Shown here piece after piece: positions 25,101-34,463 of a DNA stretch of 64,000 nucleotides. The notes under the pieces are model-generated. The model was not told where the DNA came from and ran no database searches. It saw only the letters and a list, made by a program, of their open reading frames with translations. This DNA comes from Asterias amurensis (lineage: Eukaryota > Echinodermata > Asteroidea > Forcipulatida > Asteriidae), in contig NC_092665.1 of NCBI RefSeq assembly GCF_032118995.1, positions 14,962,012-15,026,011 on the forward strand, read 5' to 3'. The position numbers and the translations under genes were made by a program. Position 1 is the stretch's first letter, and every line of letters begins with the position of its first letter.

Positions 25101-28100
25101 TTAGATACGTTCAAACATGGGACGTTCCAGAAAGCGGTTTCAGCTCATATGTGGTAAGGTGGACTTTCTCCTTTCTTCAAAAGCCATTCATACCAGAAGT
25201 ACATCTGGTTAGTGGGTTCGAATCCCACCAGAGTAGTCTGTGGCTTAATATTCTATATTATTATTATTATAATTTATTTCTTGTAAGGAATCAATGACTT
25301 GCCGCAGTGTACTCCAACAAGTGGATCAGTCAGACGTGATAAGATTGCTAATTTAATTTTTCTCCTTTTTAAAAATTTTATTGTTATGTACAGGTTTCTC
25401 CTTCACGTGGACTGTCAATCCCAACGAGGAAAGCGAGAAGGATGACTCTTATCAACCTAAGAGGTACAGTTGACCTTTAACCTTTAACCCTAAAAAAAAT
25501 CCTTCTGCATTCACCTTGCCGAAATGAAGGATTTAGAAGGACTGCGGGCTGTAGGATAAAAAAACAATTGCTTGGCACTGGGCCAGGCATTCCAATCATA
25601 AGTCCAGACAACTTGGTGTGAAGATTAAATAATATATTTTGCCTGTGGACTTTTTTCCCCAAAACTCGGTGGAAAGTACTGAGTATACAGTGCTAAATTC
25701 ACATCAGTGTTTTATAAGGGTTAAAAAACAAATTATACTCAACAAATGCTTGTGTTGTGTTGTCATTTGGCCATTGAGAAGGACTTTGCTAGTGTCCAAA
25801 CGTGAGGCCATTCCCAATGCTGACATCTGTAGTCGGTAAGCAGTTTGCAACACCTACATGTAGTTTTCCTTTTTTTCCTTTTTTTTTTAAAACAAAAACC
25901 AAAAAAATAAGATTCAATTTCTTCCATCCTTCTGTAGTGAAGAGGTTAACGAGAGACCTCCCTCCTTCTACGATGCACCGAGAGCATCAATTGGATCAGC
26001 CCCGCCCCTTCCAACCTCTCGGGCACTCAAGCCGCCCAAAGTGCCACGCCCTTTCAGCGAGCCCAACAGAAAGCTCAAGAGGAACAGTTTGACTCACGTC
26101 AAGAATCTTCCGATACCGGTGAGTTTGAAACTGAAATATTATCGAACGAGTATTTCATTTTTCTCGGATTTGTGTTACCAAACTTGGTGTGGTTTACAGT
26201 TGCGGTAACACCATGTGAAGATATCTTTTGAGTAGTGTTGGTGCTGAAAGAAACTGGTGGTTGACAACTCGATGTTACGATCAGTTTGCTCTGATCCTCT
26301 TCAGAAGAATGCTGGGCTGTGTTGAATCTACCAGAATCTCATTTTTGTGACATCTTAACAAAAACAGATCTGCAAAAATATTGTATCGCAGCTCATACTT
26401 GTTTTGTGTGCACAAGCGAGATTAAACGTTTATGACTATTTCAAACTCGGGCAAAATGCCGTTTTAGGAGATCACTAACAAAACATTTGATTATTGACTT
26501 TTATGAACTATCACAATGAACAATAAATTTTCTTCAAGTATCAAACATATCTTAAAGATGAACTTTTATGTTCATTAAACTTTGATGTTTGACTCCATTT
26601 TCTAGAGCAAAGAAGAAATCACAGAGCAACTTTGCAAGATATCCCGGCAGCGATCTCGTTTTGTAACTCAAGGTAAATTTTCTCTTTATTTATTTTTTAT
26701 TTATTTTATTATTTTGCCATTCAGGAATTCGATTGAATGGTTTTGAAATATTTTGTTCTTGAAGTCAGCAAACCATGCATATAAAATTTCTTCTTTGACC
26801 CTATTTTTGACGCTTATTTTCTCAGAGCCCCTATTCCAGCTTTATCAAGAAGACGCCCGCAGCCGAGATTCCTACCTCCGCCTCATGAACATCTCCTCCC
26901 TAGAGTCACTGACGACCTTCCTGGAGAAGCAAGAAGCCCTCAAGAAAGAGAAGAGAAACAGCCAGTCCCTCCCGAACCCAATCCACGCCCCAGAGTACCA
27001 CGTCCTGGACCCGCAGCAGGAGATCTACAACTACCAAACTGGCGAGGAGGAACTCAAGAACGAGCAGAAGAAGAAGCAGTTCCCGACGGGCGAGAATTTC
27101 GAGCCCGAAGACATCTACCAGACAGCGGAGCCAGTCTATGAACCTCCGGGAGAGCTCTTCTATGACACGGGGAACCTCTTACAAAACAATGCGATTTATG
27201 AGTCGGGAAGTTTGGGGAGTTCGACCGGGGAAGGGTCAGGGGGAAGCGGGTCTGATGTGGAGATTCCAAAGCCGTATGGTCTGCTTCAGAGGGGTGCCGG
27301 GTCTGGGGCAGTGAGGAGGTCGTACTGGAGTGAGCTACCGGAGGTCATGAACAGCGGGCTCCTGGAGCAGATGACGCCTGAAGAAAAGAGACTACAAGAG
27401 GTCAGTTCTAGACTATTTGACTTCAAAATGCGAAATTTTTGTCGGAAAGAAACAAGACAAAACAGGCCAACAATGAATAAAGTGGCATCAACATAGGGTC
27501 TGAACAGCAAGAAAGCGTAGATTATGCCCTTTTCAAATGAATGATCAAATTAAAAATGATGATTGCCTCAATTTGCTTAATTGCATCACAAATGGGCCTG
27601 TCAATCTTTCTTTTTTTCCTTCCCCAAATAAAACCTAGTCCTAAAGTTCATGCGCTTCAGTTACTGAACAATTGTCGTCAAGTTGTCAAACCGACGGAAA
27701 AATCAGAACATTTTAAAACCTGGGTCAAAACATTATCAGTTTCATTTGTATAATTGTTGTGAAGTTATGACAGTATGGTGTTATTATTTTTATTATTACC
27801 AGAAAGAACAGAAATTATTTAAACTATATTATTATTTTTTCAGGCGCTGTTTGAGGTGATCACATCTGAAGCGTCTTACCTACGTAGTTTGAATCTTGTC
27901 GTTGAGCACTTCTCGGAAGCCATCACCCTCCAGCCACCAACGGGTCTACTCAACAAGGTCCAACATCACAGACTTTTCTCTAACATCAGGAGTGTCCGAG
28001 ATGCTAGCGAAAAGTATGTACATTTTTTTTTGTCTTGAATTGAGGGCATTTTCAATGGTACATTTTCTCGCATCTCATTTACACTTGCATCTTATATTTG

Positions 28101-31100
28101 ACTTTGTGTATGTTGTTTTCTTGTATCAATCGCCAAATAAATCAAAGTAATGGGAGCAAAAAGGAGAATTTTTTCTTCTCCTGACAAACAAGCGACTTTT
28201 AGAGGGGCCTCTGCTTTTATTGTATTTTTTACTTTGAATTGTACGGTTCTAACACTGCGCATTGCTGACCACAGGTCTCGTTGCCGGACCCAAGCTCTGG
28301 TGTTGTCAGCAGCAGAGTGTGGGTTCAAATCCCGGTCACAACACTTATGTCCTTGAGCAAGACACTTAACCTTAAACGCTTCATAAAAAGTTGGGGAGGT
28401 GATGATACCCATGCCCACATCCTTACGGACTATGAAAGGGGTAACCTGTTTCAGCCCAAGGAGTGGGTGGCTCCTAGTGGATGATTCCCATGCCCACATC
28501 CTTACGGACTGTGAAAGGGGTAACCTGTTTCAGCCCAAGGAGTGGATGGCAACGTGCACCTGGTGGTCGTTGAATTAGGGTTGATAGCCAAAATTAGTTA
28601 AGTGTAGCACTCACATTGAAGTGGCTGTATTGCCTTGTGATGTTAGGCAATCTCATTGAAAAAAAAAAAGTGAAAAATTAAAAATAGGATTCCACTTTAA
28701 GGTGCTCCTATTTCGAACCTTTCAATATTGGCAGAAGTAATGTATGCGGATGTCAACAGTCATCATTTGTTTATTTACCAAGACTCGTGTAAACAATCAT
28801 CGTTCCTTTGTTTACCAACAGGTTGCTGTTGGACCTTGAAGACAGACAACAAGACAACATCATCATCAGCGACATGTGCGACATTCTCTTGCAGCACTTC
28901 GACAAAGGTGGTTTTAATTCCTACATCGTGTACTGCGCCAACAACCAATACCAAATCAAGACTCTGGAGGAACTCAAGTAAGACATTGCCACAAATAATT
29001 AGGAAGAAACTATAAATAATTAGTAAACTTGCGGGTACAACCATGTGTAAATCTCTTTTGAGGGAGTGTTGGTTCTGAAAAGTGCCGGTGGGGTCTCAGT
29101 GTTTTGAACAGTATACTCTGCTTGTCTCAGATATTGTTTCCTTAAGCACCTGACAGTTATTCTGGAATTTTACTAACATTTGTCCCTATGTTGATTTGCA
29201 GGAAGAATCCGTCCTTCGTTGAGGTGTTAAGGTTCCTTGAGAGTAGCCCAGCATGCTGTAGTCTTGATCTCCAGTCGTTTCTTATGCTACCGTTCCAGAG
29301 AATAACTAGACTTCCCTTGCTTCTCGAGGTAAAAGAATTAAAACTGGGGGAAAATGCATTTCTTAGGGGCTTAAGATAAAAATAACAATACAAAGACTTT
29401 ATTGAGCGCTGCATAAAGAAAAGAGTGCCTAACCAAGGGAGGGAAACAAATGAACAAAAACCGTTGTATCAGTGCAAAAAAGTCCTCCTAAAAAGTACTT
29501 ATGATTTGAAAATAATCTCCCCTAAAAACCAAAACAACAAGTATGCGCCAAGATATGACGTTTCTGCATGGAGCATTTTCATGAGAGGTTGAATGCTTTT
29601 TGCACAACGAAATTTTAGTCGCAGGCTGGGCAGGTTAGGAAATGATTTCACTATTGGATGAATACCTCGTCAGTTTTGTTGTAATCTGTGCTGTTTTTAT
29701 TTCAGGCGATAAGACAACAGGCAAAGCTCGAGAGTCCTCTACATAAAACCGCCATGGATGCACTCAAGGCCCTAAGAAGGGTAGGTACCTGTAGAAACAA
29801 GTACTCTTATTATTAGTCTTTGATTGATATTTTGTCACATTTGTATTGTATATGTTTTTAAATGGTATTTGAAGCTTTGCATGGTCTGAAGAATAAGAAG
29901 GATTACCAACCAAATTTTCACGTGATTTTCAGGATAGAGCTGCTTAGCACAAAAATTTGCTTAGCATGAAATTTATTCCTTGATAAAAACAGGATTACCA
30001 ACCAAATTTCCATGTATTGCATATTGCTTGTTACTGGTGTTCAGCTGTTGTTTGCTTATCCTGAAAATCACGTGAAAATTTGGTTGGTAATCCTGTTTTT
30101 ATCAAGGCAAAAATTTCATAGCTCTATGAAATTGGGCCCTGTATGCCTTGCTTGTCTTCAGGAGAAAGCAGACGAGCAGAGTATACTGTTCGAACTGTCG
30201 AGACCCCATGGCTCTTTTCAGAGCCAACATTCCTTTAAAGAGATAATATACATGGTTGAACCCGCAAGTTTACCATGGGTGCGTTCGATAAGCTTCCCTG
30301 GTTCGACCCCGCAGTGCTCACTTGGGTAAGCCCCTGACAAGAAGACTAAGCTAATCGAATGATCACACTCGCCCTCTCATGGTGACGGCATGCACCTCAG
30401 GTCACCCCCAAGTGACCCACTCCACAAGCAGGGCACTGGGGGCTGACCTGGGTGAGCCCCGTCAAAGCTATTCGAACGTACCGGGGCAGACCAGGGTCGA
30501 CCCAGGGAGGCTAAATGAACGCACCCTATGTAGTATTTAGTTACTTTGTATAGGTTTTCTTGGCATGTATGAGAAGCAAACACAAAAGTTGATTTTGTTT
30601 CAATTTTTTTGTCAGATGGCCGAGCAATGCAATGAAGAAGCAAAGAGAATGGAGCTGATTGAGGAGGTCACACAGCTCGCTAATCAGCTGGACTTCAGAG
30701 AAGGGGTCAAGGTAGGTCAAAGGTTACATCTCCCTGAAGAGCTGTCTGAAGCCCACTTTTGCCGCATGTGAATACATTATTGATTACATTAAGCCATAAT
30801 CCCAAAGCCATCTCCAGTTAGTGCAGCTTCGGCAACCACATTGGTGCAATGAGTTGCCAATCAATCACTGATCTCTACCCTCACAGGTACCCAATTACTC
30901 CCATCTTCGATTGATCAGCAACAAGAATTAAAATTTGATGCATTAAACTGCTTGGTCACGACACGCAACATTATCCCTATGTACTTGAGCGTCTTTAAAT
31001 ATAAATACATCTTTCCACAGAAAATGAACCTGTCTCAGACCACCTCGATCGTCAAGCGAGGGCGTATTCACGTCATCAAGAAGGAGAACAAGTTACTGAA

Positions 31101-34100
31101 TAGAGGCAGGCTGGTCGCAAAGAGCATCCAAGTTATTGTCTTCACGGATAAAGTAGTCATCTGCAAGGAGAAGATGAAGGGGTACGCTGAGACTTCATTT
31201 AAATATGTCTCGTTCCCTGTCTGCAAAGGAATTGGGGGAATACTTATTCTCATTTTAGCAAAGAGGAATCAGACTATTTTTTGTCTGATTCCCTGTCTAT
31301 AAAGGCATTGAGGAATACTGATTCTCATTTTAGCAAAGAGGGATCAGACTATTTTTTGTCTGATTCCCTGTCTATAAAGGCATTGAGGAATACTGATTCT
31401 CATTTTTGCAAAGAGGGATCAGACTATTTTTTTGTCTGATTCCCTGTCTATAAAGGCATTGAGGAATACTGATTCTCATTTTAGCAAAGAGGGATCAGAC
31501 TATTTTTTGTCTGATTCCCTGTCTATAAAGGCATTGAGGAATACTGATTCTCATTTTAGCAAAGAGGGATCAGACTATTTTTTGTCTGATTCCCTGTCTA
31601 TAAAGGCATTGAGGAATACTGATTCTCATTTTAGCAAAGAGGGATCAGACTATTTTTTGCCTATAAAGGCATTGAGGAATACCGATTCGCATTTTAGCAA
31701 AGAGGGATCAGACTATTTTTACATTTCAACATTTGAAGAAAAAAAAAGATTATACATTATACAAAACGTTGTTTGAATTTAGTCTGAAATCTTACTGACA
31801 ATGAAGATTACTTGTACCAACTTTTCTGTGAAATATTTTCCCTCGACAGCTGTTTTGGGATCTTGTAAAACCCAAGTTAAGGAAAACTTGTTGCTGAAAA
31901 TTATGCTTGGTTTTCACCATTTTCTCCTGACTCTCACAACAAATAATTCACTAATTGTTATTTCATGTGTATGGTGAGTCACGCAAAACATGAACACTGT
32001 CGTCAATAAATTTATTAAATCTTCAACAACTTCTTTTCTTACAGAGAGCAGCTGAAGTATGAAGTTTACGACTGGTGCCCAAGGAATCTAGTGCACATAG
32101 AGGCAGTCAACAATCCACAATCACACAATAAACTGCCCGACGGGGTACCGAGCACCTGCAAGCATGTCTTTATCATGTCGTTCTTACAGAATAACCAGAA
32201 GAAAGAAGTCGAGTTTGCCCTCGACGCTAACTCAGAGTGAGTACTGCCATCGCATTTCTGAAACATTTGTTATTTCATTTCATTTATTCTGGTTGTGGTG
32301 CTAAGGACTGTCAGAGAAGCAAATATAATCACGGTACTAGCCAAGAACCCCGTGGAGAGAAGACAGGGAAGGAAGTTTCAGTTTTAGATGTTGGAGGAAA
32401 ACCCCAGAGAGTTTTTCAAGTGTACACCCACACAATGGCGTAGGGTCTGAAAACCCAATCCACGTAGTGCCCCTGGCGTGATTTAAACCGTGGTCCTGGA
32501 GCTGGAAGGCGAGGAAAGATGTCATTTCGACGACCCGAACACCCTGGTTTTCAGAACTGATTGTCAATATCGTTCTATCTCTCCTAATAATAAACGTGGA
32601 CATTGTAATAATAATAATAATAATATTCGGTTTTTATATAGCGTTTTTACACCATGTCTCAAAGCACTTCCAACATTATTTCCCTGATCACTGGGCTATT
32701 TCATTCCTTAAACCATCTCGGCTCCCTGGGGAGTATACAGCCTGTGCCGCCAAATATGTAGCGCACTAAGCTAAACCAACCACAAGAACCATCTCTGCCC
32801 TCATCACAGGTACCCATTTACCCCCTGGGTGGAGAGAAGCAATTATAGTAAAGTGTCTTGCTCAGGGACACAAGTGTCACGACTGGGATTCAAACCCACA
32901 CTCTGCTGAACAGAAACACCAGAGCTTGAACATTTGTTAATTTTGTTTTCTGTTTCTCTTCTGATAGAGCTGAGAAGGAGAGATGGATGGATGCCATGCA
33001 CCCTGCTAAGCGAACTCAAGACGGAGAAACTATCTATGAATCTTGGGGTAAGTAAGCTGGCTACTGTAAATAGTTCCCACTTTACATGACAACATTTTTG
33101 GTCCTTGGATAAAAATTTGATATTTTTTTATCAAATAGCCTGCAAAGTCTACTAAAGCCTACACCTTTTTTACATGTAGGTCAGTCCTTATTCTCGATAA
33201 AATGTTTCTTATTTTTCTATGGACCAAATATCATGGTTACTATGATTGGCTATAATTTTACCTCTTTTTTTGTACCTTCCCTTAATCCTTCCTTTCCCTT
33301 TTTGCTCTAAATGGATATGTTTTTTGTTTGTACTTTGTTTATGCCTCTGACAAAGGTCCAATTTTGGATCGAAAGCTAAAACCATCTCCCCTACTAATTT
33401 GACATATATATGAACTAAACCGGCCCAGTGCTATTGTATACTCATTGCTACCATAAACCCAGTGCTAATATAAACTGATTTCTATTATGAACTCTTTGCT
33501 TTTATGAACTCTTTGCTATTGTGAACTGGTTGCTGTTAAAAACTTATTACTGTTATGAACTCTTTGCTATTATGAACTGTTTGCTGTTATAAACTTATTA
33601 CTATTATGAACTCTTTGCTATTATGAACTGATTGCTATTATAAACTTATTGCTATTATGAACTCTTTGCCGTTATAAATTCAGTGCTATTATGAACTTGA
33701 TGCTATTACGAACTGATTGCTATTATGAACTCGTTGTTGATATTATGAGCTTGATGCTATTATGAACCCATTGCTATTTTGTAATCATCGGTGTGTGTAT
33801 TATAAATCAATTGCTACCCAGTTCTGAAAACTCAGTGCTATTATATAAACTCATTACTATTATAAATCTTTTGCTTTTATGAACCAAGAACCCAATACTT
33901 CCATGAACCTATTGCTGTTGGAACCTATTGATATTAATGTAGGCCTAGATTGTACCTAGTGCTACTAAAAACCTGTTAATACATGTATTGCGATCCTTTT
34001 GGAATAATATTAAACTATGTTTACTTCTACTCCAGATTGTCCTCAGGTCATCTGCAAACAACCGTACCAAGCTCAAGATCGTGATGAGCTCAGACTCGAC

Positions 34101-34463
34101 GTCTACGACAGAGTTGACATCGATAAGAAAATAGAAGGTAAGATTATCTTATCTGGTCCCTTCTCTTCGTCCCAAGACGCATCCAACAGGTTGAATAGGA
34201 AACAAGAAGAAATGTTAAGTATATTTGTACTGTGGTGTGATGATATTTTCATGAAATTAAACTAGATTGAAACTTGATGGTTTTTCGTCGCAGGGTGGTA
34301 CTACGGCACACGTGTCGGTGACAATGCAAAGGGCTGGTTCCCTGCAAGCTACACCCAAGAGATAGTGAACGACCACGTGTTGGCGCGTAACCTTAAACAA
34401 CGACATCGGCTGCTCTCACTTTGCGACCAACGTCTACGACACGGAAAGATTATGAAAAAGTGA
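10570..34463 (+). CDS. Ephexin-family Rho guanine-nucleotide exchange factor (DH-PH-SH3), 18 coding exons, ~1993 aa
   Basis: Catalyses GDP release from Rho GTPases at the membrane and cytoskeleton. Exons: 10570-13168, 16196-16244, 18082-18205, 18513-19500, 25394-25463, 25938-26118, 26606-26672, 26826-27400, 27844-28013, 28822-28977, 29202-29328, 29706-29780, 30616-30711, 31021-31181, 32045-32236, 32968-33047, 34036-34137, 34294-34463. They sum to 5982 nt with frame kept at every junction. Residues 1 to about 1500 look disordered (Ser/Pro/acidic), with PxxP stretches and tyrosine motifs. The DH domain is about 1550-1755, with a CR3-like run LPFQRITRLPLLLE. PH is about 1760-1900, with a C-terminal helix ERWMDAM. 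SH3 is about 1905-1970, with GWYYG and GWFPASY. The DH-PH-SH3 order and the run YLRSLNLVVEHF are typical of the ephexins (NGEF, ARHGEF5/15/16/19/26). I cannot tell which vertebrate paralogue is closest; a single ancestral ephexin is likely. The N-terminus is much longer than in ARHGEF16/26. The start ATG follows an acceptor at 10558, so upstream exons exist. Confidence 0.9.
13242..13945. repeat. Composite GGCCCAATTTCATGG element
   Basis: Left end GGGCCCAATTTCATGGCTCT at 13242 and an opposite end ATGAAATTGGGCCCAG at 13930-13945 bracket the ~165-bp repeat. This suggests insertions into one MITE. Confidence 0.5.
13545..13707. repeat. Dispersed ~165-bp repeat, copy 2
   Basis: Same family as 3968-4137; lies in RhoGEF intron 1 downstream of the first long exon. 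Confidence 0.75.
14611..14770. repeat. Inverted-repeat MITE (ATACTTCCTGCG family)
   Basis: Ends carry ATACTTCCTGCG and CGCAGGAAGTAT with GCGATAC subterminal. A partial copy begins at 15946. Confidence 0.7.
15549..15783. repeat. GGCCCAATTTCATGG MITE
   Basis: Left terminus GGCCCAATTTCATGGCTCTG; right end AAGTTGGGCCCTG. The interior is GCTTACG-rich. Confidence 0.65.
16196..16244 (+). CDS. RhoGEF small exon 2 (49 nt)
   Basis: A pyrimidine-rich tract ending CGCTTTCAG precedes it and TCTCG|GTGAGT follows. It reads Ser/Glu-rich DSTSESEVTDMLCNVS. A micro-exon of this size could be alternatively skipped, but skipping would break frame. Confidence 0.75.
16549..16690. repeat. Inverted-repeat MITE (TTTCACAAAGAGTTAGGACT family)
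   Basis: Termini GGGTTGATTTCACAAAGAG and CTCTTTGTGAAATCCACCC. A second copy is at 23251-23387 and a decayed one near 58335-58430. Confidence 0.8.
17030..17395. repeat. TTAA-type MITE, decayed copy
   Basis: Matches 46692-47063 internally and at its right end (CAAACGTGTACCTTCCCTTT). The left terminus and flanking TTAA have decayed. Confidence 0.65.
17450..17600 (+). repeat. tRNA-like SINE family A, copy 2
   Basis: A box GGTCCAGTGGTTAGAATGC and B box GGGCTCGAGTCC at tRNA spacing, then the shared tail GATTTCACAATGACTA. Best-preserved head of the family in this window. Confidence 0.75.
17808..17979. repeat. Palindromic MITE
   Basis: Arms GCAGCGCACTTG...CATTTTAGGGGTCAAAA and the mirrored partner fold around 17890. 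Both strands give short open frames that are by-products. Confidence 0.75.
18082..18205 (+). CDS. RhoGEF exon 3, basic segment
   Basis: Acceptor TTCTCAATCAG ends at 18081 and donor GAG|GTATGC follows 18205. It encodes an Arg-rich stretch beginning RRQRLAVRRDTNRYSGTYSR, which stands out from the acidic flanking exons. It ends in phase 0. Confidence 0.8.
18513..19500 (+). CDS. RhoGEF exon 4, acidic linker with tyrosine motifs
   Basis: Acceptor TTTTCTCACAG ends at 18512 and donor GATG|GTGAGG follows 19500. It encodes about residues 925-1254: Ser/Asp/Glu-rich, with Y972 (YVNV), Y1026 (YSNL) and SYEDVQLP, all YxN or YED types that SH2 proteins commonly bind. Near its end a ~12-residue motif of type RPVSxxSTDY is repeated three times (19358-19455). 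Read-through past the donor gives a short tail and a stop at 19598. Confidence 0.85.
19501..25393 (+). other. Long RhoGEF intron (5.9 kb)
   Basis: No coding signal is seen. It holds a 28-bp duplication at 20636-20690, repeat fragments at 21045-21330, the 22697-23036 duplication, a MITE at 23251-23387, a ~48-bp duplication at 24620-24722, and a tRNA-like fragment with a perfect T-arm (GTGGGTTCGAATCCCAC) at about 25210. Confidence 0.7.
22697..23036 (+). repeat. Direct duplication of ~125 bp
   Basis: Copies 22697-22823 and 22909-23036 share AGGAAGTGGCATGATGGAGG and flanks with few differences. They lie in the long RhoGEF intron. Confidence 0.85.
25394..25463 (+). CDS. RhoGEF exon 5
   Basis: Acceptor TTATGTACAG ends at 25393 and donor AAGAG|GTACAG follows 25463. 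It reads GFSFTWTVNPNEESEKDDSY. It follows a 5.9-kb intron, the longest in the gene. Confidence 0.75.
25938..26118 (+). CDS. RhoGEF exon 6, proline-rich
   Basis: Acceptor CCTTCTGTAG ends at 25937 and donor CCG|GTGAGT follows 26118. It encodes a Pro/Arg-rich segment including RPPSFYDAPRAS and LKPPKVPRPF, candidate SH3 ligands that could also bind the protein's own C-terminal SH3. That is inference from known ephexin autoinhibition. Confidence 0.8.
26606..26672 (+). CDS. RhoGEF exon 7
   Basis: Acceptor TCCATTTTCTAG ends at 26605 and donor CAAG|GTAAAT follows 26672. It reads SKEEITEQLCKISRQRSRF, a predicted basic helix ahead of the DH region. Confidence 0.75.
26826..27400 (+). CDS. RhoGEF exon 8, pre-DH region
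   Basis: Acceptor TTATTTTCTCAG ends at 26825 and donor CAAGAG|GTCAGT follows 27400. It encodes residues ~1360-1551: PLFQLYQEDARSRDSYLRL, a run of tyrosines (EPEDIYQTAEPVYEPP and others), and the ephexin signature YWSELPEVMNSGLLEQM followed by EEKRLQE just before the DH core. The exon is GC-richer than the introns, consistent with coding. Confidence 0.9.
27844..28013 (+). CDS. RhoGEF exon 9, start of DH domain
   Basis: Acceptor ATTATTTTTTCAG ends at 27843 and donor GAAAA|GTATGT follows 28013. It encodes conserved region 1 of the DH domain (LFEVITSEASYLRSLN) and HHRLFSNIRSVRDASEK. Confidence 0.92.
28262..28560 (+). repeat. SINE with tRNA B box and an ~80-bp tandem duplication
   Basis: B box GGGTTCAAATCCCGGTC then GAGCAAGACACTTAAC. 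The body contains two copies of CCCATGCCCACATCCTTACG followed by GGGGTAACCTGTTTC (28407-28475 and 28485-28549). It lies within the DH-encoding introns. Confidence 0.75.
28822..28977 (+). CDS. RhoGEF exon 10, central DH helices
   Basis: Acceptor TTTACCAACAG ends at 28821 and donor CTCAA|GTAAGA follows 28977. It encodes a DH central helical region with the family-typical run FNSYIVYCANNQYQ (compare xFxxYxxYCxNxxYQ in ephexins). Confidence 0.92.
29202..29328 (+). CDS. RhoGEF exon 11, DH conserved region 3
   Basis: Acceptor TTGATTTGCAG ends at 29201 and donor CTCGAG|GTAAAA follows 29328. It encodes LQSFLMLPFQRITRLPLLLE, the long helix that contacts Rho switch regions and is the most diagnostic DH motif. 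Confidence 0.95.
29706..29780 (+). CDS. RhoGEF exon 12
   Basis: Acceptor GTTTTTATTTCAG ends at 29705 and donor AGAAGG|GTAGGT follows 29780. It is a phase-0 exon of 25 codons in the late DH helix (AIRQQAKLESPLHKTAMDAL). Confidence 0.88.
29930..30142. repeat. Inverted-repeat MITE (GGGCCC family, TTGGTTGGTAATCC type)
   Basis: Inner arms AGGATTACCAACCAAATT and TTTGGTTGGTAATCCTG; right end ATGAAATTGGGCCC. Related to 57084-57322. Confidence 0.7.
30278..30526. mobile_element. hAT-like MITE
   Basis: Termini GGGTGCGTTCGATAAGC and GAACGCACCC with subterminal CCCTGGTTCGACC / GGGTCGACCCAGGG. GGGTGCGTTC-type ends occur in some hAT elements. GC-rich compared with its surroundings. Confidence 0.65.
30616..30711 (+). 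CDS. RhoGEF exon 13, DH-PH junction
   Basis: Acceptor TTTTTTTGTCAG ends at 30615 and donor GTCAAG|GTAGGT follows 30711. It reads MAEQCNEEAKRMELIEEVTQ and on to LDFREGVK, the C-terminal DH helix entering the PH domain. Confidence 0.88.
31021..31181 (+). CDS. RhoGEF exon 14, PH domain first half
   Basis: Acceptor ATCTTTCCACAG ends at 31020. The donor AAGGG|GTACGC at 31181/31182 is a weaker match but is the only one that joins the next exon in frame. It encodes the first PH strands (SIVKRGRIHVI, then IQVIVFTDKVVICKEKM). A 75-bp tandem array starts about 20-50 bp inside the following intron. Confidence 0.82.
31205..31735 (+). repeat. 75-bp intronic tandem array, ~6.5 copies
   Basis: Units carry CAAAGAGGGATCAGAC, GTCTGATTCCCTGTCTATAA and TACTGATTCTCATTTTAG. 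Copies are nearly identical except the first and last. The unit length is a multiple of three, which produces an artefactual repetitive ORF. Confidence 0.9.
32045..32236 (+). CDS. RhoGEF exon 15, PH domain second half
   Basis: Acceptor TTTTCTTACAG ends at 32044 and donor TCAGA|GTGAGT follows 32236. It encodes YEVYDWCPRNLVHIEAV and CKHVFIMSFLQNNQKKEVEF, the later PH strands. Confidence 0.88.
32830..32935 (-). repeat. tRNA-like SINE fragment
   Basis: On the minus strand: AAGCTCTGGTGTTTCTG, B box GGGTTTGAATCCCAGTC, then GAGCAAGACACTTTAC, the same family as 28262 and 50806. Confidence 0.7.
32968..33047 (+). CDS. RhoGEF exon 16, PH C-terminal helix
   Basis: Acceptor CTCTTCTGATAG ends at 32967 and donor TGGG|GTAAGT follows 33047. 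AEKERWMDAMHPAK carries the conserved tryptophan of the PH C-terminal helix. Confidence 0.85.
33430..33960 (+). repeat. Degenerate ~14-16-bp tandem array
   Basis: Over 25 units of TGCTATTATGAACT type with many variants, between the PH and SH3 exons. It is an old minisatellite. Confidence 0.85.
34036..34137 (+). CDS. RhoGEF exon 17, SH3 first half
   Basis: Acceptor TTCTACTCCAG ends at 34035 and donor GAAG|GTAAGA follows 34137. PQVICKQPYQAQDRDELRLD is the ALYDY-plus-RT-loop region of the SH3, with the acidic DRDEL typical of ephexins. Confidence 0.9.
34294..34463 (+). CDS. RhoGEF terminal exon, SH3 second half and tail
   Basis: Acceptor TTTTCGTCGCAG ends at 34293 and the stop TGA is 34461-34463. 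It encodes GWYYGTRVGDNAKGWFPASY, the n-Src loop, the WW-type tryptophan and the distal SH3 strands. A basic tail follows, ending in KIMKK. I see no C-terminal PDZ ligand. Confidence 0.9.

Noticed and set aside
25185..25250. tRNA gene around GTGGGTTCGAATCCCAC
   Set aside because: The T-arm is perfect, but no matching acceptor stem, D-arm or anticodon arm could be drawn.
31432..31776. Repetitive 114-aa ORF (SDSLSIKALRNTDSHFSKEG)
   Set aside because: It is the translation of the 75-bp intronic array. The PH exon frame hits a stop before reaching it.
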